Below the pieces are notes generated by a model. The model was not told where the DNA came from and searched no databases. It saw nothing but the letters and a program-made list of their open reading frames with translations. The position numbers were made by a program, and so were the translations under genes. This document shows, one piece after another, positions 1-11,487 of a stretch of DNA of 64,000 nucleotides. Source of the DNA: Zhihengliuella salsuginis (GTDB taxonomy: Bacteria; Actinomycetota; Actinomycetes; Actinomycetales; Micrococcaceae); assembly GCF_014651715.1 (NCBI RefSeq), contig NZ_BMXK01000002.1, positions 272,244 through 336,243 of the forward strand, given 5' to 3'. Position 1 is the first letter of the stretch, and the number at the start of each line of letters is the position of its first letter.

Positions 1-3050
<3,050 letters not shown>

Positions 3051-3132
3051 AGAGGCGAAGCAGCTGGACAGGCTAGGAGGACCATGGGGCGCGGAATTGG
3101 AAACTCCGCCGCTCGCAGGTCTTGACGACTCG

Positions 3133-3158
3133 CCGGGGGACGTTGTATTTGCCCCCGG
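3133..3158 (+). repeat. Inverted repeat between rne and rplU
   Basis: A perfect 7-bp inverted repeat (CCGGGGG at 3133-3139, CCCCCGG at 3152-3158) with a 12-nt AT-rich loop. There is no T-run after it. Its right arm overlaps the proposed -35 region of the rplU promoter, so it could be a weak rne terminator, an operator or chance in GC-rich DNA. Confidence 0.45.
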
Positions 3159-3178
3159 GGGTCGAACTAGCGTAGTCT
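3149..3178 (+). promoter_or_regulatory. Putative rplU-rpmA promoter
   Basis: TTGCCC (3149-3154) and TAGTCT (3173-3178) are separated by 18 nt. An alternative pair is TTGACG (3122-3127) and TGTATT (3144-3149) with a 16-nt spacer. Either would give a 5' leader of at least 150 nt before L21. The rest of 3051-3335 holds no gene I can support. Confidence 0.45.
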
Positions 3179-3335
3179 AGTTCTTCGGTGCGAACGCCGC
3201 TCATCGGATCCTTTTCCAATCGGCGTGACTGCACGGCGCAAATCCTGGAGCTTACCGGGGCTACTGTTGTGGCCCTGTTCGGGGCACCTCTGCGCAGTAA
3301 TGAGATTAAGATCGTCGAGAGAAGTGAGTACCAAA

Positions 3336-3644
3336 GTGGTGTACGCAATTGTCCGCGCTGGCGGCCACCAGGAGAAGGTCTCCGTAGGAGACTTCGTTAC
3401 CCTTGACCGCGTTCCCGTAGCTGCCGGCGGCACCATTGAGCTCCCCGCCCTGCTGCTGGTCGATGGTGACAAGGTGACTTCTGCTGCTAACGAACTGGCC
3501 AAGGTCAAGGTCACGGCCGAGGTCGTCGAGTCCTTCCGTGGCTCCAAGATCGTCATTCAGAAGTTCAAGAACAAGACCGGTTACAAGAAGCGCCAGGGCT
3601 TCCGCGCTGCTCTGACCAAGGTCAAGGTCCTTTCGATCGCCTGA
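3336..3644 (+). CDS. rplU: 50S ribosomal protein L21
   Basis: Large-subunit protein L21, which binds 23S rRNA. The 102-residue product beginning [10 protein letters not shown] and containing the signature [13 protein letters not shown] matches the family's normal length. The GTG at 3336 gives the conserved N terminus; the in-frame GTG at 3324 would add MSTK and cannot be excluded, because purine-rich GAGAAGTGAG lies at 3319-3328. The reading frame is open much further upstream, but that part does not look like L21. rpmA follows after 49 nt and the two are surely co-transcribed. Confidence 0.96.
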   Translation: MVYAIVRAGGHQEKVSVGDFVTLDRVPVAAGGTIELPALLLVDGDKVTSAANELAKVKVTAEVVESFRGSKIVIQKFKNKTGYKKRQGFRAALTKVKVLSIA

Positions 3645-3693
3645 GGCGATTGAAGAGACCAGCAACCCCCTGATCTGAAGGTAGGCATATTCA

Positions 3694-3948
3694 ATGGCAC
3701 ATAAGAAGGGTGCGAGCTCCACTCGCAACGGCCGCGATTCCAACGCACAGTACCTCGGCGTGAAGCGCTTCGGTGGACAGGACGTCTCCGCTGGAGAGAT
3801 CCTGGTTCGCCAGCGCGGCACGCACTTCCACCCGGGCGCCAATGTCGGCCGCGGTGGCGACGACACCCTGTTCGCCCTGGCTGCCGGCTCGGTCGAGTTC
3901 GGTTCTCGCCGTGGTCGCCGCGTGGTGAACATCGTCTCCGCTGACTGA
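3694..3948 (+). CDS. rpmA: 50S ribosomal protein L27
   Basis: Large-subunit protein L27, whose N-terminal tail reaches the peptidyl-transferase centre. The 84-residue product starts [10 protein letters not shown] and contains GVKRFGGQ and [13 protein letters not shown], all L27 signatures. It begins directly at MAHKKG, so it lacks the cleavable N-terminal extension of Firmicutes L27. A strong hairpin terminator follows 42 nt after the stop. Confidence 0.98.
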   Translation: MAHKKGASSTRNGRDSNAQYLGVKRFGGQDVSAGEILVRQRGTHFHPGANVGRGGDDTLFALAAGSVEFGSRRGRRVVNIVSAD

Positions 3949-3990
3949 CCAAGTCATCGGTTGACGGGTTCGTCAACGAAGAATTATCTA

Positions 3991-4026
3991 GACTGGAGGG
4001 TGGGCCTGCGGGCCCACCCTCCAGTC
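3991..4026 (+). terminator. Intrinsic terminator after rpmA
   Basis: A perfect 16-bp stem (3991-4006 with 4011-4026) with a TGCG loop; a T-richer stretch, GTTATTTT, follows at 4038-4045. It separates the rplU-rpmA unit from obgE. Confidence 0.85.
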
Positions 4027-4047
4027 GTCTATCCAGTGTTATTTTCC

Positions 4048-4126
4048 CCGACGGTGGTCTACCGTCGGAGAGAGAACGACGACGTCAAGTCGTCGATCGT
4101 CGTATCAGCACCCGAGCATTGGGTGC
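4048..4126 (+). promoter_or_regulatory. Structured 5' leader of obgE (two clear hairpins)
   Basis: Two perfect hairpins lie between the rpmA terminator and obgE: CCGACGGT/ACCGTCGG (4048-4055/4061-4068, loop GGTCT) and GCACCC/GGGTGC (4108-4113/4121-4126). Between them, GACGAC/GTCGTC (about 4078-4094) can form a third, weaker stem. I recognise no known riboswitch. The structure could be an mRNA leader or simply RNA-stabilising stems. Confidence 0.4.
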
Positions 4127-4149
4127 AGCAATCGTGAGGAGTCCAATCC

Positions 4150-5721
4150 GTGGCAGCGTTCATCGATCGCGTAGTCCTGCATGTGTCCGGTGGCACGGGC
4201 GGGCATGGCTGCGTCTCCGTCCATCGTGAGAAGTTCAAGCCCCTCGGCGGGCCCGATGGCGGCAACGGCGGCAACGGCGGAGATGTGATCCTGCGCGTGG
4301 ACACCCAGACCACCACGTTGCTCGACTACCACCACCTGCCGCACCGCAACGCGAGCAACGGCGAAGGCGGCAAGGGCGACAACAGCCCCGGCCGGCACGG
4401 CGAATCCCTGATCCTGCCGGTACCGGAGGGGACCGTCGTCAAGGACCGTGCCGGGAACATCCTGGCTGATCTCGTGGGCGAGGGCACGGAGTACACGGTG
4501 ACCGCCGGCGGGCAGGGCGGTCTCGGCAACGCCGCGCTGGCCTCCAGGAAGCGCAAAGCGCCCGGATTCGCACTGCTCGGCATCCCAGGCGAACAACTGG
4601 ACATTGTGCTCGAGCTCAAGACGGTGGCGGACATCGCCCTCGTCGGCTATCCGTCAGCCGGCAAGTCGAGCCTGATCGCGGCCCTGTCGGCCGCGCGGCC
4701 GAAGATCGCCGACTACCCGTTCACTACGCTGATCCCGAATCTGGGCGTCGTCGAGGCTGGGACGACGCGGTTCACCGTGGCAGACGTCCCGGGACTGATT
4801 CCGGGAGCCAGCCAGGGCAAAGGCCTCGGGCACGAATTCCTGCGCCACGTCGAGCGCTGCGCGGCCCTCGTGCACGTCCTCGACTGCGGGGCCATCGAAA
4901 CGGATCGCGACCCGATCTCCGACCTCGACATCATCGAGGCGGAGCTCGAGCAGTACGAGGTCGACTCGACGTTCGCCGGATCCGACGGCCAGCTGATCCC
5001 GCTCAACGAGCGGCCCAAGCTGATCGCCCTGAACAAAGTCGACATGCCCGACGGCCAGGACATGGCCGATTTTGTTCGCCCTGAGCTGGAAAAGAGAGGC
5101 TACCGGGTCTTCGAAATCTCCGCTTTGGCGCGTACCGGCCTGCGCGAGATCGCGTTCGCGATGGCCGATCTGGTCGCGGAAGCACGGGCCAGAATCGATG
5201 CCGCGCCGCCGGTCGTCGAGGCGCCCGTTATCAAACGCCGCGCCGGCAATCAACGTGCGTTCACAATTCGGCGCGAAGAGCGGAATCTCGAGCCGCTCTT
5301 CCGTATTATCGGAGAGAAGCCGGTTCGCTGGGTCAAGCAGACGGATTTCCGGAATGACGAGGCTGTGGGCTACCTTGCCGACCGTCTCGCCAAGCTTGGC
5401 GTTGAGGATGAACTGTTTAAGGTGGGCGCTCAGCCGGGCGACGCCGTCGTGATCGGAGACGAGCACGACAGCGTGGTCTTCGACTGGGAGCCGACCATGA
5501 GCGCCGGTGCCGAACTCCTGGGTTCGCGCCGAGGTCAGGACGTGCGGTTGGACGAAGCCAACCGCCCGACGCGTCAGCAGAAACGCGAGGACCACCAGGC
5601 TCGTCGGGATGCCAAGCAGGCAGCCCGCGACGAGATGGAGGCCGAGCGCAAAGCTGGGATCTGGACGGAATCGGTCAATTACAAGATGCCCGCCCCTGAA
5701 GGAGACAGCGACAAGGGATGA
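4150..5721 (+). CDS. obgE: GTPase Obg (CgtA)
   Basis: Obg-family GTPase acting in 50S ribosome assembly and the stress response. The GTG start lies 8 nt after a GAGGAG ribosome-binding site. The protein has 523 residues: a glycine-rich Obg fold (about 1-160), a G domain with P-loop GYPSAGKSS (about 167-175), DVPG (about 212) and NKVD (about 295), then an OCT domain (about 350-430). A charged C-terminal tail of about 90 residues follows, longer than in E. coli Obg and common in actinobacteria. The stop codon overlaps the proB start (ATGA), so the two genes are translationally coupled. Confidence 0.97.
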   Translation: MAAFIDRVVLHVSGGTGGHGCVSVHREKFKPLGGPDGGNGGNGGDVILRVDTQTTTLLDYHHLPHRNASNGEGGKGDNSPGRHGESLILPVPEGTVVKDRAGNILADLVGEGTEYTVTAGGQGGLGNAALASRKRKAPGFALLGIPGEQLDIVLELKTVADIALVGYPSAGKSSLIAALSAARPKIADYPFTTLIPNLGVVEAGTTRFTVADVPGLIPGASQGKGLGHEFLRHVERCAALVHVLDCGAIETDRDPISDLDIIEAELEQYEVDSTFAGSDGQLIPLNERPKLIALNKVDMPDGQDMADFVRPELEKRGYRVFEISALARTGLREIAFAMADLVAEARARIDAAPPVVEAPVIKRRAGNQRAFTIRREERNLEPLFRIIGEKPVRWVKQTDFRNDEAVGYLADRLAKLGVEDELFKVGAQPGDAVVIGDEHDSVVFDWEPTMSAGAELLGSRRGQDVRLDEANRPTRQQKREDHQARRDAKQAARDEMEAERKAGIWTESVNYKMPAPEGDSDKG

Positions 5722-6884
5722 AGCAACGCCTGAGGATGAAAGAAACTCGCAAACCGTCCGCGGTTCGCGAGCGGTCCGATATCACACGTGCAGGACGAAT
5801 CGTCGTCAAAGTCGGCTCATCCTCCCTGACCACCGTTGACGGCGGCGTCAGCGAGGATGCCCTGAAGGCGCTTGTCGACACGCTCGGCAGGGCCCGCGCC
5901 GCCGGTACGGAGATCATCCTGATCTCCTCGGGTGCCGTCGCCGCCGGCCTGTCGCCGATGGGCATCCAGCGGCGCCCCCGCGACCTCGCCACCCAGCAGG
6001 CTGCGGCCGCCGTCGGGCAGGGCCACCTGGTGGCCCAGTACGTCGACGAGTTCGCCAAGCACGGCGTCACCGTCGGCCAGGTCCTGCTGACCGCGGAGGA
6101 TCTGAACCGCCGTGAGCAGTACGGCAACGCATTCAACACCCTGAACCGCCTGCTCGATCTCGGCGTCCTGCCGATCATCAACGAGCACGACACGGTGGCG
6201 ACCCACGAGATCCGCTTCGGCGACAACGACCGCCTGGCCGCCCTCGTCGCCGACCTCGTCAAGGCGGAGACGCTCGTGCTGCTCTCCGACGTCGACGCGG
6301 TGTACGACGGGCCGCCGCAGAAGGGCGCCACGCGCATCAGCCGCGTGGACTCCCCGGCCGATCTCGACGGCGTCGAGATCGGCGGCACCGGCTCGGGGAT
6401 CGGCACCGGCGGCATGGCCACGAAGGTCCGGGCCGCGACGATGGCGGCGGAGTCCGGCATTCCCGCTCTCGTCACCTCGGCCGCGAACGTCGGCCGCGTG
6501 CTGGAGGGTGAAGACGTCGGAACGTGGTTCGCCACGCGCGGCGTGCGCCGTTCGGCCCGCATGCTCTGGCTCGAGCACCTCGCCGACCCTGACGGCCGCC
6601 TCGTGCTCGACGCCGGCGCCGTCAAGGCCATTGCCGGCGGGAAGAAGTCCCTGCTCCCGGCAGGCATCACCTCGGTCAGCGGCGACTTCAATGCCGGCGA
6701 CGTCGTCGAACTGACCGACAAGAAGGGCAAGATCATCGCGCGCGGCATCGTCAACTACGACAACGACGAGCTTCCGGCCATGATCGGCAAGACCACACGA
6801 GAGCTCTCGAAGAAGCAGGGGAAGCGTTACGCGCGTTCCGTTGTTCACGTAGATGACCTGGTGGTGGTAGTCCGCCGCCGCTAG
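5718..6884 (+). CDS. proB: Glutamate 5-kinase
   Basis: Phosphorylates glutamate in the first step of proline synthesis. The 388-residue product has an amino-acid-kinase domain ([39 protein letters not shown]) and a C-terminal PUA domain (about 285-380). The ATG at 5718 overlaps the obgE stop; an internal ATG at residue 7 is possible. proA lies 40 nt downstream, so the pathway's two first enzymes are adjacent. Feedback inhibition by proline is a family property, not visible here. Confidence 0.97.
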   Translation: MKQRLRMKETRKPSAVRERSDITRAGRIVVKVGSSSLTTVDGGVSEDALKALVDTLGRARAAGTEIILISSGAVAAGLSPMGIQRRPRDLATQQAAAAVGQGHLVAQYVDEFAKHGVTVGQVLLTAEDLNRREQYGNAFNTLNRLLDLGVLPIINEHDTVATHEIRFGDNDRLAALVADLVKAETLVLLSDVDAVYDGPPQKGATRISRVDSPADLDGVEIGGTGSGIGTGGMATKVRAATMAAESGIPALVTSAANVGRVLEGEDVGTWFATRGVRRSARMLWLEHLADPDGRLVLDAGAVKAIAGGKKSLLPAGITSVSGDFNAGDVVELTDKKGKIIARGIVNYDNDELPAMIGKTTRELSKKQGKRYARSVVHVDDLVVVVRRR

Positions 6885-6924
6885 CACCCGTCCACTCGAA
6901 GCCACTCAACCCCCAGGGGGAGAC

Positions 6925-8211
6925 ATGACCGACACCATCACCGAAACTTCCGCAACCGACGTCGAGGCAGCGATCGCCGCCAAGGCGGACCGGGCACGCA
7001 CTGCGTCCCGCGTCCTGGCCCAGGCCAACCGGGACCACAAGGACCGCGCTCTGGGCGCCATCGGCGAGAAGCTGGACTCCAACCGCGCTGCCATCCTCGA
7101 GGGAAACAAGAAGGATCTCGAGCGTGGAGAGGCCAACGGCACGTCGCAGGCGCTGCTCGACCGGCTGCGTCTGGACGACGCCCGCATCGACGGCCTGATC
7201 TCCGCGCTCGAGGACCTGGCCGGCCTGCCGGATCCGGTCGGCGAGGTCCTGCGCGGCCAGACGCTTCCGAACGGGCTGCGTCTGCGTCAGGTGCACGTCC
7301 CGCTCGGGGTCGTCGGCGCGATCTACGAGGCGCGTCCGAACGTCACCGTGGATATCGCGGGCATCGCCCTCAAGAGCGGCAACGCCGTGCTCCTGCGCGG
7401 TGGTTCCGCCGCCGAGGAGAGCAACAAGGTCCTGATCGGCCTGATTCGGGAGGCGCTCGAGGGTGTCGGCCTGCCGGCCGACTCAGTGCAGGGCATCGAC
7501 GAGCTGGGGCGTCCGGGCGCGACCGCGTTGATGGGTGCTCGCGGCAAGGTCGACGTGCTGGTGCCGCGCGGCGGGCGCAACCTGATCCAGGCCGTGGTCA
7601 AGAACGCCTCCGTGCCGGTCATCGAGACCGGTGAGGGCAACGTCCACATCTTCCTCGACCAGTCGGCCACCGAGGAGCTGGCGGTTCCGATCGTCGTCAA
7701 CGCGAAGACGCACCGCACGTCCGTCTGCAACGCGGCCGAGACGTTGCTGGTCCACAAGGATTCCGCTGTGGCGCGGGAGGTCCTGACGAAGCTCTCGGAC
7801 GCCGGCGTGCGGCTGCACGTCGACGAACGCGCTGCGGAGCTGGCGGCGGGGCTGAACACGGTTCCCGCCACGGACGAGGACTGGGCGACGGAGTACCTCG
7901 ACATGGACATCGCGGTGGCAGTCGTCGACTCGCTCGACGCCGCCATGGATCACATCCGCCAGTACTCCAGCGGTCACACCGAGGCGATTCTGACGAATGA
8001 CCTGGCGCGTTCCGAACGGTTCGTCCGCGAGATCGATTCGGCCGCCGTGATCGTCAACGCCTCGACCCGTTTCACCGACGGCGGCCAACTGGGACTGGGG
8101 GCCGAGGTCGGCATCTCCACGCAGAAGATGCACGCGCGGGGTCCGATGGGCCTGCGCGAGCTGACCACCACCAAGTGGATCATCCAGGGCGACGGGCAGA
8201 TCCGCCCGTAG
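6925..8211 (+). CDS. proA: Glutamate-5-semialdehyde dehydrogenase (gamma-glutamyl phosphate reductase)
   Basis: NADPH-dependent reduction of gamma-glutamyl phosphate, the second step of proline synthesis, using the substrate made by adjacent ProB. The 428 residues are the usual family length. The catalytic cysteine is Cys268 in HRTSVCNAAETLL; other signatures are YEARPNVT and LKSGNAVLLRGG. A CAGGGGGA ribosome-binding site precedes the ATG. ProC, which would finish the pathway, is not in this window. Confidence 0.97.
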   Translation: MTDTITETSATDVEAAIAAKADRARTASRVLAQANRDHKDRALGAIGEKLDSNRAAILEGNKKDLERGEANGTSQALLDRLRLDDARIDGLISALEDLAGLPDPVGEVLRGQTLPNGLRLRQVHVPLGVVGAIYEARPNVTVDIAGIALKSGNAVLLRGGSAAEESNKVLIGLIREALEGVGLPADSVQGIDELGRPGATALMGARGKVDVLVPRGGRNLIQAVVKNASVPVIETGEGNVHIFLDQSATEELAVPIVVNAKTHRTSVCNAAETLLVHKDSAVAREVLTKLSDAGVRLHVDERAAELAAGLNTVPATDEDWATEYLDMDIAVAVVDSLDAAMDHIRQYSSGHTEAILTNDLARSERFVREIDSAAVIVNASTRFTDGGQLGLGAEVGISTQKMHARGPMGLRELTTTKWIIQGDGQIRP

Positions 8212-8325
8212 GGACACGCGAGTCATTCGTGGCGGAGCCCTGTCAGTGGGTACCATTGGGTGCAGACTACAGACTCCGCCCGCCCCTCGGGGTGTGACGG
8301 GTTCGCCAAGAGATAAGGGAGATAC

Positions 8326-8550
8326 ATGCTCGATCAGCTCATCGCCTCCGGCATTGTAACCGCAGCCGCCGAGGCAGAAAGCGCCGGAAACTACGCGTTG
8401 TTGATTGGCGGTGGCATCATGGCGGCCTTCCTGCTCTTGCTTCTGATCACCGTCTCGTTCGCGAACCGGGGTCTGGGCCACGACGCCCACGCCGAGACCG
8501 TGGATCCGCACCGTCAGCACCCCAACAACCACGGTGGAGCCAATCACTAG
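8326..8550 (+). CDS. Small single-pass membrane protein, unknown function
   Basis: I do not recognise a named family. The 74-residue product has a short N-terminal segment, one hydrophobic helix at about residues 23-45 ([21 protein letters not shown]) and a hydrophilic, His/Asn-rich tail. A GGGAGATAC ribosome-binding region precedes the ATG. Its last 17 nt overlap the nadD start, so it is probably translationally coupled to NadD. In my experience a small membrane protein at this proA-nadD position is common in Micrococcaceae, but no role is established. A possible -10, TACCAT, lies at 8251-8256. Confidence 0.75.
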   Translation: MLDQLIASGIVTAAAEAESAGNYALLIGGGIMAAFLLLLLITVSFANRGLGHDAHAETVDPHRQHPNNHGGANH

Positions 8551-9166
8551 CTCCAAGACGGCGGGCCGCAAGGTCCGGTTGGGGGTTATGGGCGGTACGT
8601 TCGACCCCATTCATCACGGCCACTTGGTGGCGGCCAGCGAGGTCGCCGCCAAGTTTGGTCTGGATGAGGTGGTCTTCGTACCGACCGGTCAACCGTGGCA
8701 GAAGCAGCACAAGCAGGTGTCGCCGTCCGAGCACCGGTACCTGATGACCGTCGTCGCGACGGCATCGAACCCCCGATTCACCGTCAGCCGCGTCGACATC
8801 GATCGTCCGGGCGTGACGTACACGATCGATACGCTACGAGATCTGCGCGAGCAGCGTCCCGAAGCGGAGTTGTTCTTCATCACCGGCGCGGACGCACTGG
8901 AGCAGATCATGTCCTGGAAGGACGTTGACGAGCTCTGGGGGCTGGCGCACTTCGTCGGGGTCACCCGGCCGGGCCACGAGTTGCCGGATCTGGGGCGCCA
9001 AGACGTCAGCCTGCTGGAGATTCCGGCACTCGCGATCTCGTCGACGGACTGCCGGAACCGCGTGAGGGACCATCAGCCCGTCTGGTACCTCGTACCGGAC
9101 GGTGTGGTCCAGCACATCGCAAAACACAAGTTGTATCTGGAAACGTCAGATGCCGAGAATGCTTAA
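8534..9166 (+). CDS. nadD: Nicotinate-nucleotide adenylyltransferase
   Basis: Transfers AMP to nicotinate mononucleotide to form deamido-NAD. The 210-residue Rossmann-type nucleotidyltransferase has [15 protein letters not shown] (about residues 18-32) with the HxGH motif, and the C-terminal [10 protein letters not shown], the family's ISSTxIR-like motif. The GTG start at 8534 overlaps the preceding small ORF; an internal start nearer VMGGTF would still leave all motifs. It sits in the usual nadD-(hypothetical)-rsfS order of actinobacteria. Confidence 0.95.
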   Translation: MEPITSSKTAGRKVRLGVMGGTFDPIHHGHLVAASEVAAKFGLDEVVFVPTGQPWQKQHKQVSPSEHRYLMTVVATASNPRFTVSRVDIDRPGVTYTIDTLRDLREQRPEAELFFITGADALEQIMSWKDVDELWGLAHFVGVTRPGHELPDLGRQDVSLLEIPALAISSTDCRNRVRDHQPVWYLVPDGVVQHIAKHKLYLETSDAENA

Positions 9167-9181
9167 CCGGGAATGGACAGC

Positions 9182-10438
9182 ATGAGCAACGAAGGAGAGC
9201 CCGCCCTCACCAGGCGAGCTCTGCGGGAAAGAAGGCGCGCGCAGGAGACTGCGGAGCGTGCCGAATCAGAGGCCGCCGAGGCGCACACCGATGAGCCGGC
9301 GGCCGGCGGCGTTGCGCCCGGTTCCCCGACCGATCCGGAGGCCGACGCTGCACAGCCCGAGCAGGCGACTGCCGACGACACCGTTCAGCGCGTCCAGCGG
9401 GCCAACCGGAGCCGCCGTGCGGCGGAGGTCCCGGTGGACGCGGTTCCGGAGCGTCGGGAGCGGAGTTCGCTTCAGCGTGCGCGCGACCGCGAGGACCTGC
9501 GCCGTCGTCGAGCTGCCGAGACCGCCCCGGCTCCGGCTCCGGCGGACGATCCGGCGCCGCTGACACGCCGTCAACTGCGTCTGCAGGCGCTGGCAGCTGC
9601 CAAGTCCGCGGCAGGCCGGCAGGAGAAGCCGGCGACGGAGAACGGTGGTGCGGAATCGGCGCCCGTCGGGCCGCAGGGTGCGGAGTCGCCGGAGGAAGCG
9701 GCGGACCTCGACACCGCCCCACGGCCCGTCGTCCCGCCCGCGGCATCGGGACAGCGAGTCGCCCAGGGCGAGATGAGCGTCGAAGAGGCGCTCGAAGAGC
9801 AGAAGAAGGCCAAGCCGGATACGGCTGGGCACGACGTCGACGGGCCGGCGACGGAAGCGGACTATCCGACCGACGATACGGGGCTGATCGACCTCGAGAC
9901 TCTGGCGGCCCAGCGCGAGCACGCCGCCCGCGCGGCGATCATCAACCGCCGCATTGCTGAACGGCGTCGTCTCGAGGCCGAGAATGTGCAGCGCCTGAAC
10001 CAGGTCAGCTCGAATCCGTTCACCGGTTCGATGAACCAGTTCGTCGGCACGGAAGCCGAACGCCAGCTCGTCAACACCGGGATCTCGGGTCCGCCGACGA
10101 GCGGGGTGGAGCTCGACTTCTCGTCGCGCGGCAAGTCCGCGGGACGAAGCACGGAGGAAGCCGAGCAGCAGGCGGCCGATGTCGCGGAGGCGGACTACGA
10201 CTCGGCGGATACGCCGGGTGAGTCCGGACCGGAGGCCGGCGGCCACCGGGCTGCGGGCGAGGCCGGGCCAGGCGGTCAGCCGTTGGCGGCCGTGAAGGCG
10301 CAGGGACTCGACCCGCTCGACTCCGTGACAGCAGGCATCCGCCGAGCCAACCTGTGGCTCTTCGTGTCGTTCGGCGCCCTGGGCGTCGGATTGGCCACCT
10401 TCATCGCGGGCCTCGTGATGATCACCAACAGCAACTAG
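9182..10438 (+). CDS. Disordered, C-terminally membrane-anchored protein, unknown function
   Basis: No family recognised. About 418 residues from the ATG at 9182, which has GGGA 10 nt upstream; an ATG at 9173 would add three residues. The first ~370 residues are low-complexity and charged, with repeated basic stretches (TRRALRERRRAQE, LTRRQLRLQALAAAK, RRIAERRRLEAENVQRLNQ). The last ~28 residues form one hydrophobic helix (LWLFVSFGALGVGLATFIAG), so the protein is probably tail-anchored with its bulk in the cytoplasm. It lies between nadD and rsfS, 23 nt before the latter. The basic segments could bind nucleic acid or ribosomes, but that is speculation. Confidence 0.8.
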   Translation: MSNEGEPALTRRALRERRRAQETAERAESEAAEAHTDEPAAGGVAPGSPTDPEADAAQPEQATADDTVQRVQRANRSRRAAEVPVDAVPERRERSSLQRARDREDLRRRRAAETAPAPAPADDPAPLTRRQLRLQALAAAKSAAGRQEKPATENGGAESAPVGPQGAESPEEAADLDTAPRPVVPPAASGQRVAQGEMSVEEALEEQKKAKPDTAGHDVDGPATEADYPTDDTGLIDLETLAAQREHAARAAIINRRIAERRRLEAENVQRLNQVSSNPFTGSMNQFVGTEAERQLVNTGISGPPTSGVELDFSSRGKSAGRSTEEAEQQAADVAEADYDSADTPGESGPEAGGHRAAGEAGPGGQPLAAVKAQGLDPLDSVTAGIRRANLWLFVSFGALGVGLATFIAGLVMITNSN

Positions 10439-10461
10439 AGAATTTCCAGCGAGGGAGACCC

Positions 10462-10854
10462 GTGGCGCTCAACGAGCACACTCAGAACATCATCAACATC
10501 GCCGCCAAGGCGGCTGACGACAAACTGGCCGAGAACCTGATGGCCATCGACGTCGGCGAACGACTGGGCATCACCGATGCCTTCTTCATCGCCTCGGCCG
10601 AAACCGAGCGGCAGGTCAACGCCGTCGTCGACGGCATCGAGGAAGCGCTGCTGGAACAGCTGGACCTCAAACCGGCTCGCCGCGAGGGCCGGGGCGAGGG
10701 CCGCTGGGTGCTGCTGGACTACCTGGATGTCGTCATCCACGTCCAGCACACCGAGGACCGGGTCTTCTACGCGCTGGACCGGCTCTGGAGCGACTGCCCG
10801 ACGATCGAGTTGCCGTCCTTCGCCAAGCCGGGAGAGGCCGCCTCGGCCGAATAG
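10462..10854 (+). CDS. rsfS: Ribosomal silencing factor RsfS
   Basis: Binds L14 on the 50S subunit and blocks subunit joining under nutrient limitation. The GTG at 10462 follows a GAGGGAGA ribosome-binding site; the frame is open further upstream but that part overlaps the previous gene and is not conserved sequence. The 130-residue product carries the RsfS core (DVGERLGITDAFFIASAET, GRWVLLDYLDVVIHV, FYALDRLW). nadD-rsfS linkage is conserved widely. Confidence 0.95.
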   Translation: MALNEHTQNIINIAAKAADDKLAENLMAIDVGERLGITDAFFIASAETERQVNAVVDGIEEALLEQLDLKPARREGRGEGRWVLLDYLDVVIHVQHTEDRVFYALDRLWSDCPTIELPSFAKPGEAASAE

Positions 10855-10894
10855 ACGGGGGAGCCGGGCCTGATTTGTGAGGTTCCGAATCCTC

Positions 10895-10900
10895 TACTAT
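10895..10900 (+). promoter_or_regulatory. Possible -10 element of tRNA-Ala
   Basis: TACTAT lies 46 nt before the tRNA, giving a short 5' leader of about 40 nt. No good -35 is visible (GATTTG at 10872-10877 is the best-spaced hexamer), so this is tentative. Confidence 0.35.
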
Positions 10901-10946
10901 GATGGACGAGTTGTCGTGGGAAGGTTCCGCGGCGGCACTCCATTCC

Positions 10947-11019
10947 GGGGGTATGGCGCAGTTGGTAGCGCGTCTGCATGGCATGCAGAAGGTCAGGGGT
11001 TCGAATCCCCTTACCTCCA
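10947..11019 (+). tRNA. tRNA-Ala (anticodon GGC)
   Basis: A full 73-nt cloverleaf can be folded by hand. The acceptor is GGGGGTA/TACCTCC with a G3-U70 wobble, the main alanine identity element. The D stem is GCGC/GCGC and the anticodon stem TCTGC/GCAGA, with loop ATGGCAT giving anticodon GGC. The T stem is AGGGG/CCCCT with loop TTCGAAT, and the discriminator base is A. The 3' CCA is not encoded. It would read GCC and GCU codons. Confidence 0.95.
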
Positions 11020-11025
11020 CGATGT

Positions 11026-11065
11026 GAAGTCCCGGGACATCGTTCATTCGATGTCCCGGGACTTC
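11026..11065 (+). terminator. Intrinsic terminator of tRNA-Ala
   Basis: A perfect 17-bp stem (11026-11042 with 11049-11065), six-nt loop TTCATT, followed by TTTGTTT. Confidence 0.92.
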
Positions 11066-11116
11066 TTTGTTTAACGAGTCGCGTGATCAGTCACTGGGAG
11101 CACCCGGGCCATCGGC

Positions 11117-11158
11117 CCGTGCGGGCCATCCCGGGCGCACGGAAGATGGCCCGCACGG
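11117..11158. repeat. 14-bp perfect inverted repeat, unexplained
   Basis: CCGTGCGGGCCATC (11117-11130) is exactly complementary to GATGGCCCGCACGG (11145-11158), with a 14-nt spacer. No T-run follows on either strand. It lies between the tRNA terminator and the tautomerase gene. Confidence 0.6.
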
Positions 11159-11237
11159 CCGAAGCGTGGGGGCCGGCTCCGGGCCGATACTGAGATCAGA
11201 CGGTCCCATCCAGGGGCTCTCCGGAAGGTTCAGGATC

Positions 11238-11465
11238 ATGCCGCTCATCCAGGTAAACGTCATCAAGGATGTCTTCACCCCCGGGCAGAAGACCGAGATC
11301 ATCGCCAGACTCACCGACGCCATGGTCGCCGTCGAGGGCGAGAACATGCGTCCAGTCACGTGGTGTGTGATCCACGAAGTCGCCAGCGGAGACTGGGGAA
11401 TCGCGGGCAACGCCCTCACCACCGCCGATGTCCACGCACTCGCCGCAGGCGGCGGAGCGGCCTGA
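11238..11465 (+). CDS. 4-oxalocrotonate tautomerase-like protein
   Basis: A 75-residue member of the small tautomerase superfamily. These enzymes use the amino group of the N-terminal proline (Pro2 after Met removal) as catalytic base. The product starts MPLIQVNVIKDVFTPGQK and contains a PVTWCVIHEV strand typical of the family. The start was set at this ATG because Pro must follow Met; the frame is open upstream to 11067 without conserved sequence. The natural substrate is unknown. It is convergent with the next gene, which ends 22 nt away. Confidence 0.85.
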   Translation: MPLIQVNVIKDVFTPGQKTEIIARLTDAMVAVEGENMRPVTWCVIHEVASGDWGIAGNALTTADVHALAAGGGAA

Positions 11466-11487
11466 ACCGGTCGCCGGAGCGCCGCCC

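Noticed and set aside
3961..3990. TTGACG with TATCTA as a promoter just before the rpmA terminator
   Set aside because: It would transcribe straight into a 16-bp terminator; TTGACG is also part of a small TTGACG/CGTCAA hairpin.
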